Shown piece after piece: positions 8,396 through 15,206 of a DNA stretch of 22,179 bases. The notes below the pieces were generated by a model that ran no database searches, was not told the DNA's origin, and saw only the letters and a list, made by a program, of their open reading frames with translations. Within the stretch, counting starts at the first letter, position 1; each line of letters opens with the position of its first letter. This DNA comes from DASUPK01 sp036520315. Its GTDB lineage: Bacteria; Actinomycetota; Thermoleophilia; Solirubrobacterales; 70-9. Made by a program: the position numbers and the translations under genes. The DNA lies in contig DATDJZ010000192.1 of NCBI GenBank assembly GCA_036520315.1, positions 1 through 22,179 on the forward strand, read 5' to 3'.

Positions 8396-8967
8396 GACTC
8401 GGCCGCGGCTATGCCGTCTGCGGTCGCGCCCAGCGCCCGGACCAGCATCTCCACCAGCGTGTCCCGGTCAGGCGAGCCCTGCTCCAGCCAGGTCAGCATC
8501 GCCGCGTCGACGTAGGCAACCCAGGAGCGCAGCCCGAGGCGGACGGCGGGGCCCCCGGCGTCCAGACCCATCTCCTCGGCGAGCCGTTCCACTCTCCACC
8601 ACCGCGCCCGCTCGAGGCGGTCCCGGACCTCGCCGAACGCGGCGGCCCGGGTCATCAGGTTGCGGTAGCCGACCGGGTGCTCGCTGATCACGTCGACGTA
8701 CTTCCGGAGTCCAGACCGCAACCGGTCGACGGGCGGAAGGTCACTGTCGGGCTCGATCCGGGCGCGGAAGTTCTCGATCAGCGGCTCGAGGCACGCGACG
8801 TAGAGGCCTCGCTTGCTGCCGAAGTACTGGAAGATCAGGCCGTGGGAGACGCCGGCCGCCTCGGCGACCTCGTCGACCGAGACCTCGTCGTAGTCGCGGT
8901 CGCCGAAGACCTCGAGGGCGGCGGCGATCAGTTGGAGCCGACGCTCACCGGCCCGGTCGGTTGTCAG
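8392..8967 (-). CDS. TetR/AcrR-family transcriptional regulator with a non-canonical start
   Basis: Translation upstream of TTG 8721 continues in frame through a complete TetR DNA-binding domain (VSVDEVAEAAGVSHGLIFQYF, then GSKRGLY), so the gene is longer than an ATG/GTG/TTG search finds. Between the in-frame stop TAG 8997-8995 and the helix-turn-helix there is no ATG, GTG or TTG. The best candidate is CTG 8967, giving MTTDRAGERRLQLIAAAL and 191 residues, a normal TetR length. ATC 8982 is an alternative that would fit a leaderless transcript. The helix-turn-helix is about residues 29-52; the remaining ligand-binding domain is divergent, so the effector is unknown. A 6-5-6 palindrome upstream suggests autoregulation. 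The gene ends in CTAG shared with the convergent phosphoesterase. Confidence 0.85.
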   Translation of the reverse strand: MTTDRAGERRLQLIAAALEVFGDRDYDEVSVDEVAEAAGVSHGLIFQYFGSKRGLYVACLEPLIENFRARIEPDSDLPPVDRLRSGLRKYVDVISEHPVGYRNLMTRAAAFGEVRDRLERARWWRVERLAEEMGLDAGGPAVRLGLRSWVAYVDAAMLTWLEQGSPDRDTLVEMLVRALGATADGIAAAES

Positions 8968-8988
8968 AGGGCGCGTTGCGATTGATCC

Positions 8989-9016
8989 AGACTATCCGGG
9001 TTGACTTCGGGTCAAC
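8989..9016 (-). promoter_or_regulatory. candidate tetR promoter with overlapping palindromic operator
   Basis: GTTGAC-TTCGG-GTCAAC (9000-9016) is a perfect 6-5-6 inverted repeat 33 bp upstream of the proposed CTG start. Read toward the TetR gene it contains TTGACC (9015-9010), a near-consensus -35. TAGTCT (8994-8989) is a possible -10, though the 15-nt spacer is short. An operator overlapping the -35 is the usual layout for TetR autorepression. The palindrome is seen directly; the promoter and its regulator are inferred. Confidence 0.45.
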
Positions 9017-9049
9017 ACCCACTGGACGGGTCTCATCCGGTGGGCTTGG

Positions 9050-9802
9050 CTACGCCGTGCCGGACTGAGCCAGCCAGTCGCTGAAGCGGATCTCGCCCAG
9101 GTGCTCGGCGTTCTCCGGCACCAGGCTGCGCTCCTCCAGCTCGGCGCCGAAGTAGCGCGCCTTCGGGTCGGCGACAACCTTGCGCGGATCGCGTCTGGCC
9201 GTCAGGGCCTGCTGGATGAACTCGTCGAAATGGAACTGCTCGGGGCCCGCGACCTCGATCACTCGGTCCGCCGGGGCCCTCTGGCTGATCTCGCAGACGG
9301 CGGCGGCGACATCGTCGGCCGCCATCGGCTGGAACAGGACGTGGGGCAGCCGTACCGTCTCGCCGTCGGTGGCCTCATCCGCGATGCTCTTTGCGAACTC
9401 GTAGAACTGGGTCGCGTGGACGATCGTGAAGGGGATCGAGGAATCACCGATCTGCTTCTCCTGGGCGAACTTGGCTCGCATATAGCCGCTGTCGGTGAGG
9501 CGATCGGCGCCGGCGATCGAGAGGGCGACGTGATGGCGGACACCGGCGTCGGCCTCGGCCGCCAGCAGGTTGGTCGTGGACGTCGTGAAGAAATCCATCA
9601 CCGCCTTCTCCTCGAAGGACGGGGAGTTCGAGACGTCGATCACCACCTCGGTGCCCTCGAGCACCTCGGGGAGCCCCTCGCCGGTGAGCGTGTTGACGCC
9701 CGAGTCGGGTGACGCGGCGACGGCCTCGTTGTCCTCCTCTTCGAGGCAGGTCACGACCTTCGAGCCGATCAGTCCGGTTCCCCCGATGACGACGATCTTC
9801 AT
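9050..9802 (-). CDS. NmrA-like NAD(P)-binding atypical SDR family protein
   Basis: 250 residues with an N-terminal Rossmann nucleotide-binding motif (VVIGGTGLIG, 4-13) and an atypical short-chain dehydrogenase/NmrA fold. Such proteins are NAD(P)H-dependent oxidoreductases or redox-sensing regulators. The classical Tyr-X3-Lys is present only loosely (YMRAKFAQEK), so catalysis is uncertain and no substrate can be assigned. ATG 9802 follows AAGGAAG at 4-5 nt. It is the last gene of the minus-strand run that begins with rpsA, about 140 bp after the protease gene. The TetR gene follows downstream on the same strand behind its own candidate promoter, and may regulate this neighbour. Confidence 0.85.
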   Translation of the reverse strand: MKIVVIGGTGLIGSKVVTCLEEEDNEAVAASPDSGVNTLTGEGLPEVLEGTEVVIDVSNSPSFEEKAVMDFFTTSTTNLLAAEADAGVRHHVALSIAGADRLTDSGYMRAKFAQEKQIGDSSIPFTIVHATQFYEFAKSIADEATDGETVRLPHVLFQPMAADDVAAAVCEISQRAPADRVIEVAGPEQFHFDEFIQQALTARRDPRKVVADPKARYFGAELEERSLVPENAEHLGEIRFSDWLAQSGTA

Positions 9803-9857
9803 GATCTTCCTTTCCCTGGTGGTTCGAACCGGCGCCGCTTAGCGTGGTCCTCTCGCG

Positions 9858-9914
9858 CTAGCTGCCGGCGAGCACTCGTTCGGCCTCGGCCAAGGCCTCC
9901 CTCAGGCTGCGCAC
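9858..9914 (-). CDS. possible 18-residue micro-ORF
   Basis: GTG 9914 is preceded at 7 nt by GGAGGAGG, the strongest ribosome-binding site in the neighbourhood, and opens 18 codons before TAG: VRSLREALAEAERVLAGS. The peptide is Ala/Leu/Glu/Arg-rich and would form an amphipathic helix, and 15 of its 17 non-initiator sense codons end in G or C. It lies 28 nt after the protease stop and 55 nt before the SDR start, on the same strand. It could be a microprotein, a leader peptide for the SDR gene or a decayed remnant. No family is recognised. Confidence 0.35.
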   Translation of the reverse strand: MRSLREALAEAERVLAGS

Positions 9915-9942
9915 GGATCTTCCTCCTCCGGTCTCGCCCCCA

Positions 9943-10773
9943 CTAGCCGGCGTTGATGAAGTCGAGGCTCGTGGCGACCTTCGAGTAGACCGTCGGGGCC
10001 GCGGGCAGCCCGCAGAGTGCGCCTCCGAAGGAGACGGTTCCCACCTCGACCGCGCCCGACGGTGTGTCGGCGACCAGCGGGCCGCCGCTGTCACCGGAGC
10101 AGGCGGAGGTGTGGATCTTGAAGCGGCCCGGCTTCTTCCGCTTCGCTCCGAGGGCGCAGATCATGCTCTCCGGCGCGTACAGATCCCGGGTGTACGCCTT
10201 CAGGCAGCGCCGGTCGGTTCGGGCGATCTCGATGGTCGCCTTCAGGAACGGTGAGAGGTGGGCGCCGAACGGGTTGGTCGCGCCGTACCCCGCCACGCGC
10301 AGGCGAGTCCCGGACTGCGTCACGATCGCGCTCTGCAGTGGATCGGCAAGCGCGATCGGCTGCGCGCTCGTCGGCTGCGCCAGGCTGAGGACCGCCACGT
10401 CGTGCAGCCCGGTCTGCTCGAAGTCCGGATGGACCCTGCCCGAGCTGACGCCGATGACCTGGCCGGCTGCCCGGGCGCGGAGGTTGGGCCGTCCGATGAT
10501 CACCTGGAAGTTGGCGAGGTTGAAGCCGTCGACGCAATGGCCCGCCGTCAGCACCTTCGTCGGCGCGATCACCGAGCCGCTGCAGTGCATGTGGCCCTTG
10601 CGGAAGATCGCGACGGCGTACGGCCATTGGACGGGGTTGGCGGCTCCGCCGCCCACGATCGAGGAGCGAGCGCGCGGAGCGGCGGAAGCGCCGGGCGGCA
10701 CAGCGATGCCGGCCAGCGCGCAGGTACACGCGAGGGCTGCGACCAGGGTGCGGTTTCGACGCCTTGGGTTCAT
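9943..10773 (-). CDS. secreted chymotrypsin-family (S1A) serine protease
   Basis: 276 residues. A Sec signal peptide (NPRRRNR, hydrophobic core to about 27, then ASA before AP at 31-32) is followed by a trypsin-fold domain. IVGG at 39-42 marks the usual mature N-terminus. The catalytic triad is His79 (TAGHC), Asp125 (HDVAVL) and Ser229 (GDSGGP), so the enzyme should be active outside the cytoplasm. The residue six before the catalytic Ser, which sets trypsin-type specificity when Asp, is Ser223; this suggests chymotrypsin- or elastase-like rather than Arg/Lys specificity (inference). ATG 10773 gives a clean signal peptide; the frame is open upstream into the neighbouring gene. It lies 25 nt after the lytic transglycosylase stop and is probably co-transcribed with it. 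Confidence 0.92.
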   Translation of the reverse strand: MNPRRRNRTLVAALACTCALAGIAVPPGASAAPRARSSIVGGGAANPVQWPYAVAIFRKGHMHCSGSVIAPTKVLTAGHCVDGFNLANFQVIIGRPNLRARAAGQVIGVSSGRVHPDFEQTGLHDVAVLSLAQPTSAQPIALADPLQSAIVTQSGTRLRVAGYGATNPFGAHLSPFLKATIEIARTDRRCLKAYTRDLYAPESMICALGAKRKKPGRFKIHTSACSGDSGGPLVADTPSGAVEVGTVSFGGALCGLPAAPTVYSKVATSLDFINAG

Positions 10774-10798
10774 CGGTGATCGCTCGGTGCGGAGAATC

Positions 10799-11428
10799 TC
10801 AGTCGAGTCCCAGCTCGTCACGGTAGTGCCGCGCGTACTCCTCGCGCTTGTCCAGCACGTCCTCCACGTATCCGCGCGTCTCGGGGAACGGTATGTCGTC
10901 GATCTGCAGGTTCGAGCCGCCCCACTCGGAGACGTTGGTCTCCCCCGCGTTGTAGGCCGCCAGCGCGGCCACCTCATTGTCGCCGAACTTGTCGATCAGA
11001 TAGCGCAGGTAGAAGGTGCCGTAGCGGATGTTGATGTCTGGGTCCGAGAGGTCCTCGAACCTGAAGGTCGACCCTCCACTGAGCTTCTCGATCAGCTTGG
11101 CGGTGGCGGGAGTGATCTGCATCAGTCCACGCGCCCCGGCGTGAGAGGTCTGGTCGCGGAAGCGGGACTCCGAGTAGATCACTGCGGCGATCAGGTCGGC
11201 GGGCACGCCCTTCTCCGCGGCCTGCTGGCGAATGATGTCCTCGTGGCGGAGGGGCAGCGTGAACTCCTCCAGCGTGCGCTGGAAGCGATCGCTGTTGACG
11301 AGCAGGAAGCCGCCCAGTGCAACCACCAGCAGCGTGCCGCCGATGACGAGAGTCCGGCGGCCGCGGTCTGATCGCCTGCGGGCGCCGCCGCGCCCGGTCG
11401 CGCGGCGAGCGCGCACCGTGGTGCTCAT
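10799..11428 (-). CDS. membrane-anchored lytic transglycosylase (SLT, GH23-like)
   Basis: 209 residues. A basic N-terminus and one TM anchor (about 26-44) are followed by an SLT domain: catalytic Glu87 in YSESRF, GARGLMQITPAT, the AAYNAGETNV motif and a C-terminal ETRGYVEDVL. These enzymes cleave the MurNAc-GlcNAc bond of peptidoglycan to form 1,6-anhydro-MurNAc, here at the outer face of the membrane. The start ATG 11428 overlaps the coaE stop (ATGA), so translation is probably coupled to coaE. A protease gene follows 25 nt later, and the two together look like an envelope-remodelling pair attached to a ribosome/CoA operon. Confidence 0.92.
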   Translation of the reverse strand: MSTTVRARRATGRGGARRRSDRGRRTLVIGGTLLVVALGGFLLVNSDRFQRTLEEFTLPLRHEDIIRQQAAEKGVPADLIAAVIYSESRFRDQTSHAGARGLMQITPATAKLIEKLSGGSTFRFEDLSDPDINIRYGTFYLRYLIDKFGDNEVAALAAYNAGETNVSEWGGSNLQIDDIPFPETRGYVEDVLDKREEYARHYRDELGLD

Positions 11429-12015
11429 CCCGGCTCCTTCGCCTGCAGCTCTTCGATCAGCTTGCGCACCTCTGACTCCAACTCATCAAGCGACGCATCG
11501 TTGCGTATGACGTGGTCGGCACGGCGCTCCTTCTCAGCCTGGTCGAGCTGCCGCTCCTCGCGTCCCCCCAGTCCGCCCTGCCCGCGCTTACGCAGGCGGG
11601 TGTCGCGAAGCGCGTCGTCGGCGACGACGGCCACCGTGGCGTCGAACGCATCCTCCATCGCGGCCTCGAAGAGCAACGGGACCTCGACGACCGCCACCGG
11701 CACGTCTGGATCGAGGCTCTGCCGCCATTCGAGCACGTGAACGCCGACGCGCGGATGCGTGACGCCCTCCAGCCAGGCGAGCTCGTCGCGATCGTTGAAG
11801 ACGATCTCGCTCACCTTCTCACGGTCGACCGTTCCGTCCGGAGCGATCTCCGCTCCCCAGCGGTCCACCAGGGCCGCCCTGACCTCGTCGTCCTCGAGCA
11901 GGTCGTGGGCGACGCGGTCGGTCGACAGCGTCGCTGCGCCGAGCCGCTCGAACGCGGCCAGCGCCTCAGACTTCCCCGCTCCGATCCCCCCGGTGAGCGC
12001 TACGAACCGGGTCAA
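11425..12015 (-). CDS. coaE: dephospho-CoA kinase
   Basis: 196 residues, normal length. CoaE phosphorylates the 3'-hydroxyl of dephospho-CoA with ATP, the last step of coenzyme A synthesis, in the cytoplasm. P-loop GGIGAGKS (9-16), STDRVAHDLL, THPRV and VEVPLLFE match the family. The start is TTG 12015, within TTGA shared with the rpsA stop; no later start keeps the P-loop, and no ATG/GTG is near. The gene ends in ATGA shared with the lytic transglycosylase. rpsA followed by coaE is a common actinobacterial neighbourhood. The 4-bp overlaps on both sides suggest its synthesis depends on ribosomes finishing rpsA. Confidence 0.96.
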   Translation of the reverse strand: MTRFVALTGGIGAGKSEALAAFERLGAATLSTDRVAHDLLEDDEVRAALVDRWGAEIAPDGTVDREKVSEIVFNDRDELAWLEGVTHPRVGVHVLEWRQSLDPDVPVAVVEVPLLFEAAMEDAFDATVAVVADDALRDTRLRKRGQGGLGGREERQLDQAEKERRADHVIRNDASLDELESEVRKLIEELQAKEPG

Positions 12016-13448
12016 CCCTGGGGGGGAGTTGGCTCCTCGGACGGAGGCTCCTCCGAGGGAGGATCCTCCGACGGTGGCTCCTCGGCGGGCTGCTCCTCGG
12101 GAGCGGTCTCAGGTGGCGCCTCCTCGGGCACGACCTCGGCAGTCTCCTCCGGGGCGGCCTCGGCAGTCTCCTCCGGGGCGGCCTCCGCGGCCGCCTCCTC
12201 CTCCGCGGCCTGCGCCTCCACGCCCTCGGGCGGCTCCGCGTCCTCGATCACGACGTCCTCGGTCAGCTCGCGCACCGGGAGCTCCTGGCCCTCGACGCGC
12301 TTGACGCTCAGTGACAATCGCCGGCGGGCCTCGTCGACCTCGAGGATCTTGACCTTGAGCTCGTCGCCGGGGCGGACGACCTCGGCCGGGCTCTCGACAT
12401 GGTGCTGGGCGAGCTCGGAGATGTGGACCAGGCCCTCGACCCCGGGGAGGATCTGAACGAAGGCGCCGAAGGCGACGATCTTGGTGACCTTGCCGTCGAC
12501 GACGTCGCCCTCCTTGTACTCGTTGAGGACCCGCTGCCACGGGTCCTCCTGGGTCTGCTTGAGGCCCAGCGAGATGCGCTGGCGATCGCGGTCGATGTCG
12601 AGCACCTTGACCCGCACGGTGTCGCCGATCGAGACGACCTCGGACGGGTGGTTGACGTGGCTCCACGAGAGCTCGGAGATGTGGATCAGGCCGTCGATGC
12701 CCTCCAGGTCGACGAAGGCGCCGAAGTCGACGATGTTGGAGATCTTGCCCTCGACGACCTGGCCGGGCTGCAGACGGCCGAGGATCTGCTCGCGGACCTC
12801 CTTGCGCTCCTCCTCGAGAACCGCGCGGCGCGAGAGGACGACGTTGTTCCGTGAGCGGTTGAGCTCGATCACCTTGCACTCGAGCTGCTGGCCCATGAAC
12901 TCGTCGAGGTTCTGGACCCGGCGGATGTCGACCAGCGAGGCGGGCAGGAAGCCGCGGACGCCGAGGTCGAGGATCAGGCCGCCCTTGACGACCTCGATGA
13001 CGGTGCCGGTGACGGGCTCGCCCGTCTCGGCGGCCTGCTCGATCTTGCGCCAGGCCTTCTCGAAACGGGCGCGCTTCTTGGAGAGGATCAGGCGCCCCTC
13101 CTGGTCCTCCTTGGTGAGGACGAGCGCGTCTACCTCCTCGCCGAGCTCGACCTCCTCGGAGGGCTTCACCGTCTTGCGGATCGAGAGCTCGTTGGAGGGG
13201 ATGACGCCCTCCGACTTGTAGCCGATGTCCACCAGGACCTCGTCCTGATCGATACGCACGACCTTGCCGCTCACGACGTCGCCCTCGCTGAAGGGGTGGA
13301 TCGTGGCGTCGTAGTTCGGAACGAGCTTGCCGTCGACCTCGATCAGGTAGTTGTCCGAGCTCGGGGCGCCGTTTCCGGCGCTCTGCGGCTGCTCCTCCTG
13401 GGGTTCCTGAGCCTGCTCAGCCTCTGTCGTTGTGTCCGTCTCGGGCAC
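12012..13448 (-). CDS. rpsA: 30S ribosomal protein S1
   Basis: About 478 residues with four S1 (OB-fold RNA-binding) domains at about 53-123, 141-208, 225-295 and 312-383, the actinobacterial arrangement rather than the six domains of enterobacteria. Typical strings are GYKSEGVIPSNELS, LGVRGFLPASLVD, DFGAFVDLEGIDGLIHISEL and AFGAFVQILPGVEGLVHISEL. S1 binds mRNA and helps initiation on the 30S subunit. The last 75 or so residues are a low-complexity Glu/Pro/Ala/Ser tail with short repeats (AAPEETAE, EPPSEEPPSEE), probably disordered. I place the start at GTG 13448 because residues before it (MCLPHCAA from ATG 13472) look non-coding; neither start has a good Shine-Dalgarno. It heads the run continuing into coaE. 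Confidence 0.96.
   Translation of the reverse strand: MPETDTTTEAEQAQEPQEEQPQSAGNGAPSSDNYLIEVDGKLVPNYDATIHPFSEGDVVSGKVVRIDQDEVLVDIGYKSEGVIPSNELSIRKTVKPSEEVELGEEVDALVLTKEDQEGRLILSKKRARFEKAWRKIEQAAETGEPVTGTVIEVVKGGLILDLGVRGFLPASLVDIRRVQNLDEFMGQQLECKVIELNRSRNNVVLSRRAVLEEERKEVREQILGRLQPGQVVEGKISNIVDFGAFVDLEGIDGLIHISELSWSHVNHPSEVVSIGDTVRVKVLDIDRDRQRISLGLKQTQEDPWQRVLNEYKEGDVVDGKVTKIVAFGAFVQILPGVEGLVHISELAQHHVESPAEVVRPGDELKVKILEVDEARRRLSLSVKRVEGQELPVRELTEDVVIEDAEPPEGVEAQAAEEEAAAEAAPEETAEAAPEETAEVVPEEAPPETAPEEQPAEEPPSEDPPSEEPPSEEPTPPQG
12134..12181 (-). repeat. 24-bp tandem duplication in the rpsA tail
   Basis: Two identical 24-bp units (12134-12157 and 12158-12181) encode the duplicated Ala/Pro/Glu/Thr motif in the C-terminal tail of S1. 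In-frame and exact at DNA level, so it is a recent or slippage-prone duplication that should vary in length between strains. Confidence 0.75.
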
Positions 13449-13507
13449 GGCCGCACAGTGTGGCAGACACATGCCGGACGCACGGGTGTCGTTTACCTTT
13501 GCGGGCG

Positions 13508-14644
13508 ATGCCCAAGCGCCTCACCAAGCGCGGCAATGAGCGCACGCCGCTTACCGGGAGATACGACGTGATCGTCTGTGGGGCGAGCTTCGCGGGGCTG
13601 ACCGTGGCCAGGCAGCTATTCGGCTCGGATGCGCGAATTCTGGTGCTCGACCGTTACGAGATCGGCGAGCGCCAGACCTCCGCCTGCGGGATTCCCACCG
13701 AATGGCTGCGCGTGATGGGCCTCGAGGCCTCGGCACGGCAGGAGTTCGGCGAGCTCGTCGTCCACACGCCCCGGGGCACCTCCCGCTACGAGCTGCCCTG
13801 GACCTTCTCCACCTTCGACTATCGGCAGCTCTGCGAGCTGCTCTGGGCCCAGTGCGACGCCGAGTTCGAGACCGCCAAGGTCAACGGACGCACCGGGAGC
13901 ACCGTTCTCACCGATCGCGGCGACGTCTCCGCGCCGCTGATCGTCGACGCGCTCGGCTGGCGGCGTATCCTCGCCTCCGACGGCGGCTATCAGCCGCCGG
14001 ACGCGCCGCTGTCACGTGGCCTCGAGGTCCATCCGGACGGCGTGTCGGACGACCTCGAGATCTGGATCGACCGCCGCTATGTCCCGGCCGGCTACGGCTG
14101 GAGCTTCCCGGCCTGCGACGAGCAGCGGATCGGCGTGGGCTCGTTCGAACCGCGCTTCCACGTCAAGGACACGACCAACCTGCTGGCGGAGGATCTCGAG
14201 CGGCCGCAGGTGCGATACCAGGGCAACTGGATCCCTCACAAGCTCCGCCCGGGCACCGAAGACGGGATCTTCTTCGTCGGAGACTCGGCGGGCCACTGCC
14301 TGCCGCTGACCGCCGAGGGGATCAGGACCGCTTTCTACTTCGGAATCAAGCTCGGCGACGAGCTGCGCGCCGTGGTCGAGGGGCACCAGGACCGCGGTGC
14401 GGCGCTGCGCAACTACGCCGAGTTCGTCGACGCCCACGAATGGAAGTTCCGCTGGCTGCTCCGCGCCCAGCGCCTCCTCCCCAAGCTGCCGGCGCGCGTA
14501 CAGCGCGCGGTGATCCGGGCCGCGGGTCGCAAGCGCTTCGTCGACTGGGCCTTCGGCCACTACCTGCGGATCGCGCCGCCGGAGTTCGCCGGATCGCCCC
14601 CGGAGCGCCGCGACGAGCGCGAACCGGTTCCGGCCGCCGCCTAG
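13508..14644 (+). CDS. FAD-dependent oxidoreductase, geranylgeranyl-reductase-like
   Basis: 378 residues. The N-terminal FAD-binding fold has YDVIVCGASFAG (19-30), a variant of the dinucleotide motif, followed by an acidic strand end (VLDRYE). The second FAD signature is IFFVGDSAGHCLPLTAEGI (about 254-272), with the GD and LTxEGI pattern typical of geranylgeranyl/digeranylgeranylglycerophospholipid reductases. Such enzymes reduce isoprenoid double bonds, for example in menaquinone or polyprenol side chains; the actual substrate is not evident. There is no signal peptide, so it is cytosolic or peripheral. ATG 13508 lacks a Shine-Dalgarno; TACCTT (13494-13499) is a possible -10 for a near-leaderless transcript. 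It is divergent from rpsA, and its TAG shares CTAG with the convergent membrane-protein gene. Confidence 0.85.
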   Translation: MPKRLTKRGNERTPLTGRYDVIVCGASFAGLTVARQLFGSDARILVLDRYEIGERQTSACGIPTEWLRVMGLEASARQEFGELVVHTPRGTSRYELPWTFSTFDYRQLCELLWAQCDAEFETAKVNGRTGSTVLTDRGDVSAPLIVDALGWRRILASDGGYQPPDAPLSRGLEVHPDGVSDDLEIWIDRRYVPAGYGWSFPACDEQRIGVGSFEPRFHVKDTTNLLAEDLERPQVRYQGNWIPHKLRPGTEDGIFFVGDSAGHCLPLTAEGIRTAFYFGIKLGDELRAVVEGHQDRGAALRNYAEFVDAHEWKFRWLLRAQRLLPKLPARVQRAVIRAAGRKRFVDWAFGHYLRIAPPEFAGSPPERRDEREPVPAAA

Positions 14645-15078
14645 CGAACGACCAGATATGTGCCCGCGAGGAGGAGGCCGACCCCCGCGATCCGGCTGGC
14701 CGTGAGCGGCGTCTGCTCGAGGCCGAGGAAGCCGATGCGATCGAGGATCACGGAGGTGGTGAGCTGCCCGGTGACCGTCGCCGCCGCCACGGCGCCCGCC
14801 CCGATCTCACTGACCAGCACCAGCGCCGAGAAGACATAGGCGGCACCCAGCACGCCTCCGAGCAGGTAGTACCACTGGACGTGGGCGGCACTCGAGAGGC
14901 CTCCGGCCTTGCCGCTCGCCACCACGATCGCGGCGAGCAGGAGCGTCCCCACCGCGAAGGAGACCGTCGCCGCGGCGAAGTTGCCAGTGAAGCGGCCCAG
15001 GCCTGCGTTGATCGGTGCCTGCAGGGCGATGCAGCCGCCGACTACGGCCATGATCAGGACGGCGAACCCGCGATCCAT
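14641..15078 (-). CDS. YdcZ/DUF606-type small DMT-superfamily membrane protein
   Basis: 145 residues, mostly membrane: hydrophobic segments at about 5-22, 35-54, 69-90, 93-111 and 126-143. The QAPINAGLGR motif (20-29) and GQLTTSVILDRIGFLG (104-119) are characteristic of the YdcZ (DUF606) family within the drug/metabolite transporter superfamily; function is generally unknown. ATG 15078 gives the normal family length; AGGGAAG lies about 10 nt upstream. ATG 15117 in the same frame would add 13 polar residues and is less likely. The stop shares CTAG 14641-14644 with the FAD oxidoreductase. It is divergent from the sigma-factor gene, whose promoter region lies within 130 bp. Confidence 0.85.
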   Translation of the reverse strand: MDRGFAVLIMAVVGGCIALQAPINAGLGRFTGNFAAATVSFAVGTLLLAAIVVASGKAGGLSSAAHVQWYYLLGGVLGAAYVFSALVLVSEIGAGAVAAATVTGQLTTSVILDRIGFLGLEQTPLTASRIAGVGLLLAGTYLVVR

Positions 15079-15108
15079 CGCGCGTGATCTTCCCTGATAG
15101 GGCCGATG

Positions 15109-15137
15109 TCGGCTCAAGCGCGTGATCTTTGAGCCGA
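15109..15137. promoter_or_regulatory. perfect 9-bp inverted repeat bracketing the sigma-gene -35 element
   Basis: TCGGCTCAA (15109-15117) and TTGAGCCGA (15129-15137) are exact inverted repeats with an 11-nt centre. The centre holds nearly all of the proposed -35 GTGATCTT (15122-15129). The position suits an operator for a repressor or activator acting on the sigma gene or the divergent YdcZ-like gene. A transcribed hairpin is less likely because it lies upstream of the expected start point on the + strand. Confidence 0.5.
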
Positions 15138-15150
15138 TTCCAAGTTCAAG
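15122..15150 (+). promoter_or_regulatory. candidate ECF-type promoter of the sigma-factor gene
   Basis: GTGATCTT (15122-15129), 13 nt, then AGTTCAAG (15143-15150). The 7-mer TGATCTT matches the classic ECF -35 GGAACTT at five of seven positions. The same two boxes at exactly the same spacing recur at 16458-16485 ahead of the downstream operon, while the 13-nt spacers differ, as expected for a promoter. An additional GCGCGTGATCTT without a matching second box lies at 15080-15091. Inferred, not proven, to be recognised by the sigma factor itself. Confidence 0.5.
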
Positions 15151-15206
15151 CTCTGAATCCTCAACCGCGTGGAGCTCGTAGTACGAGTGGAGGAGTGCCC
15201 CAGACA

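Noticed and set aside
9804..9833. TGATCTT-N13-GTTC on the + strand, resembling the ECF-type element
   Set aside because: No + strand gene lies downstream, the second box is offset by one, and it overlaps the SDR start region.
11512..12456. 314-codon + strand frame antisense to coaE and rpsA
   Set aside because: Low-complexity Ser/Ala/Gly product mirrors the repeat-rich rpsA tail; the minus-strand genes are certain.
13702..15087. 461-codon + strand frame across the FAD oxidoreductase and YdcZ-like gene
   Set aside because: Arg/Ala/Pro-rich shadow spanning two convergent real genes.
15080..15108. Third copy of GCGCGTGATCTT upstream of the sigma gene
   Set aside because: No AGTT box at the matching distance, so not called a promoter; it may be a decayed or regulatory copy.
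15129..15206. TTG 15129 as start of the sigma factor
   Set aside because: It lies inside the proposed promoter, has no Shine-Dalgarno, and the added residues show no sigma-like features.
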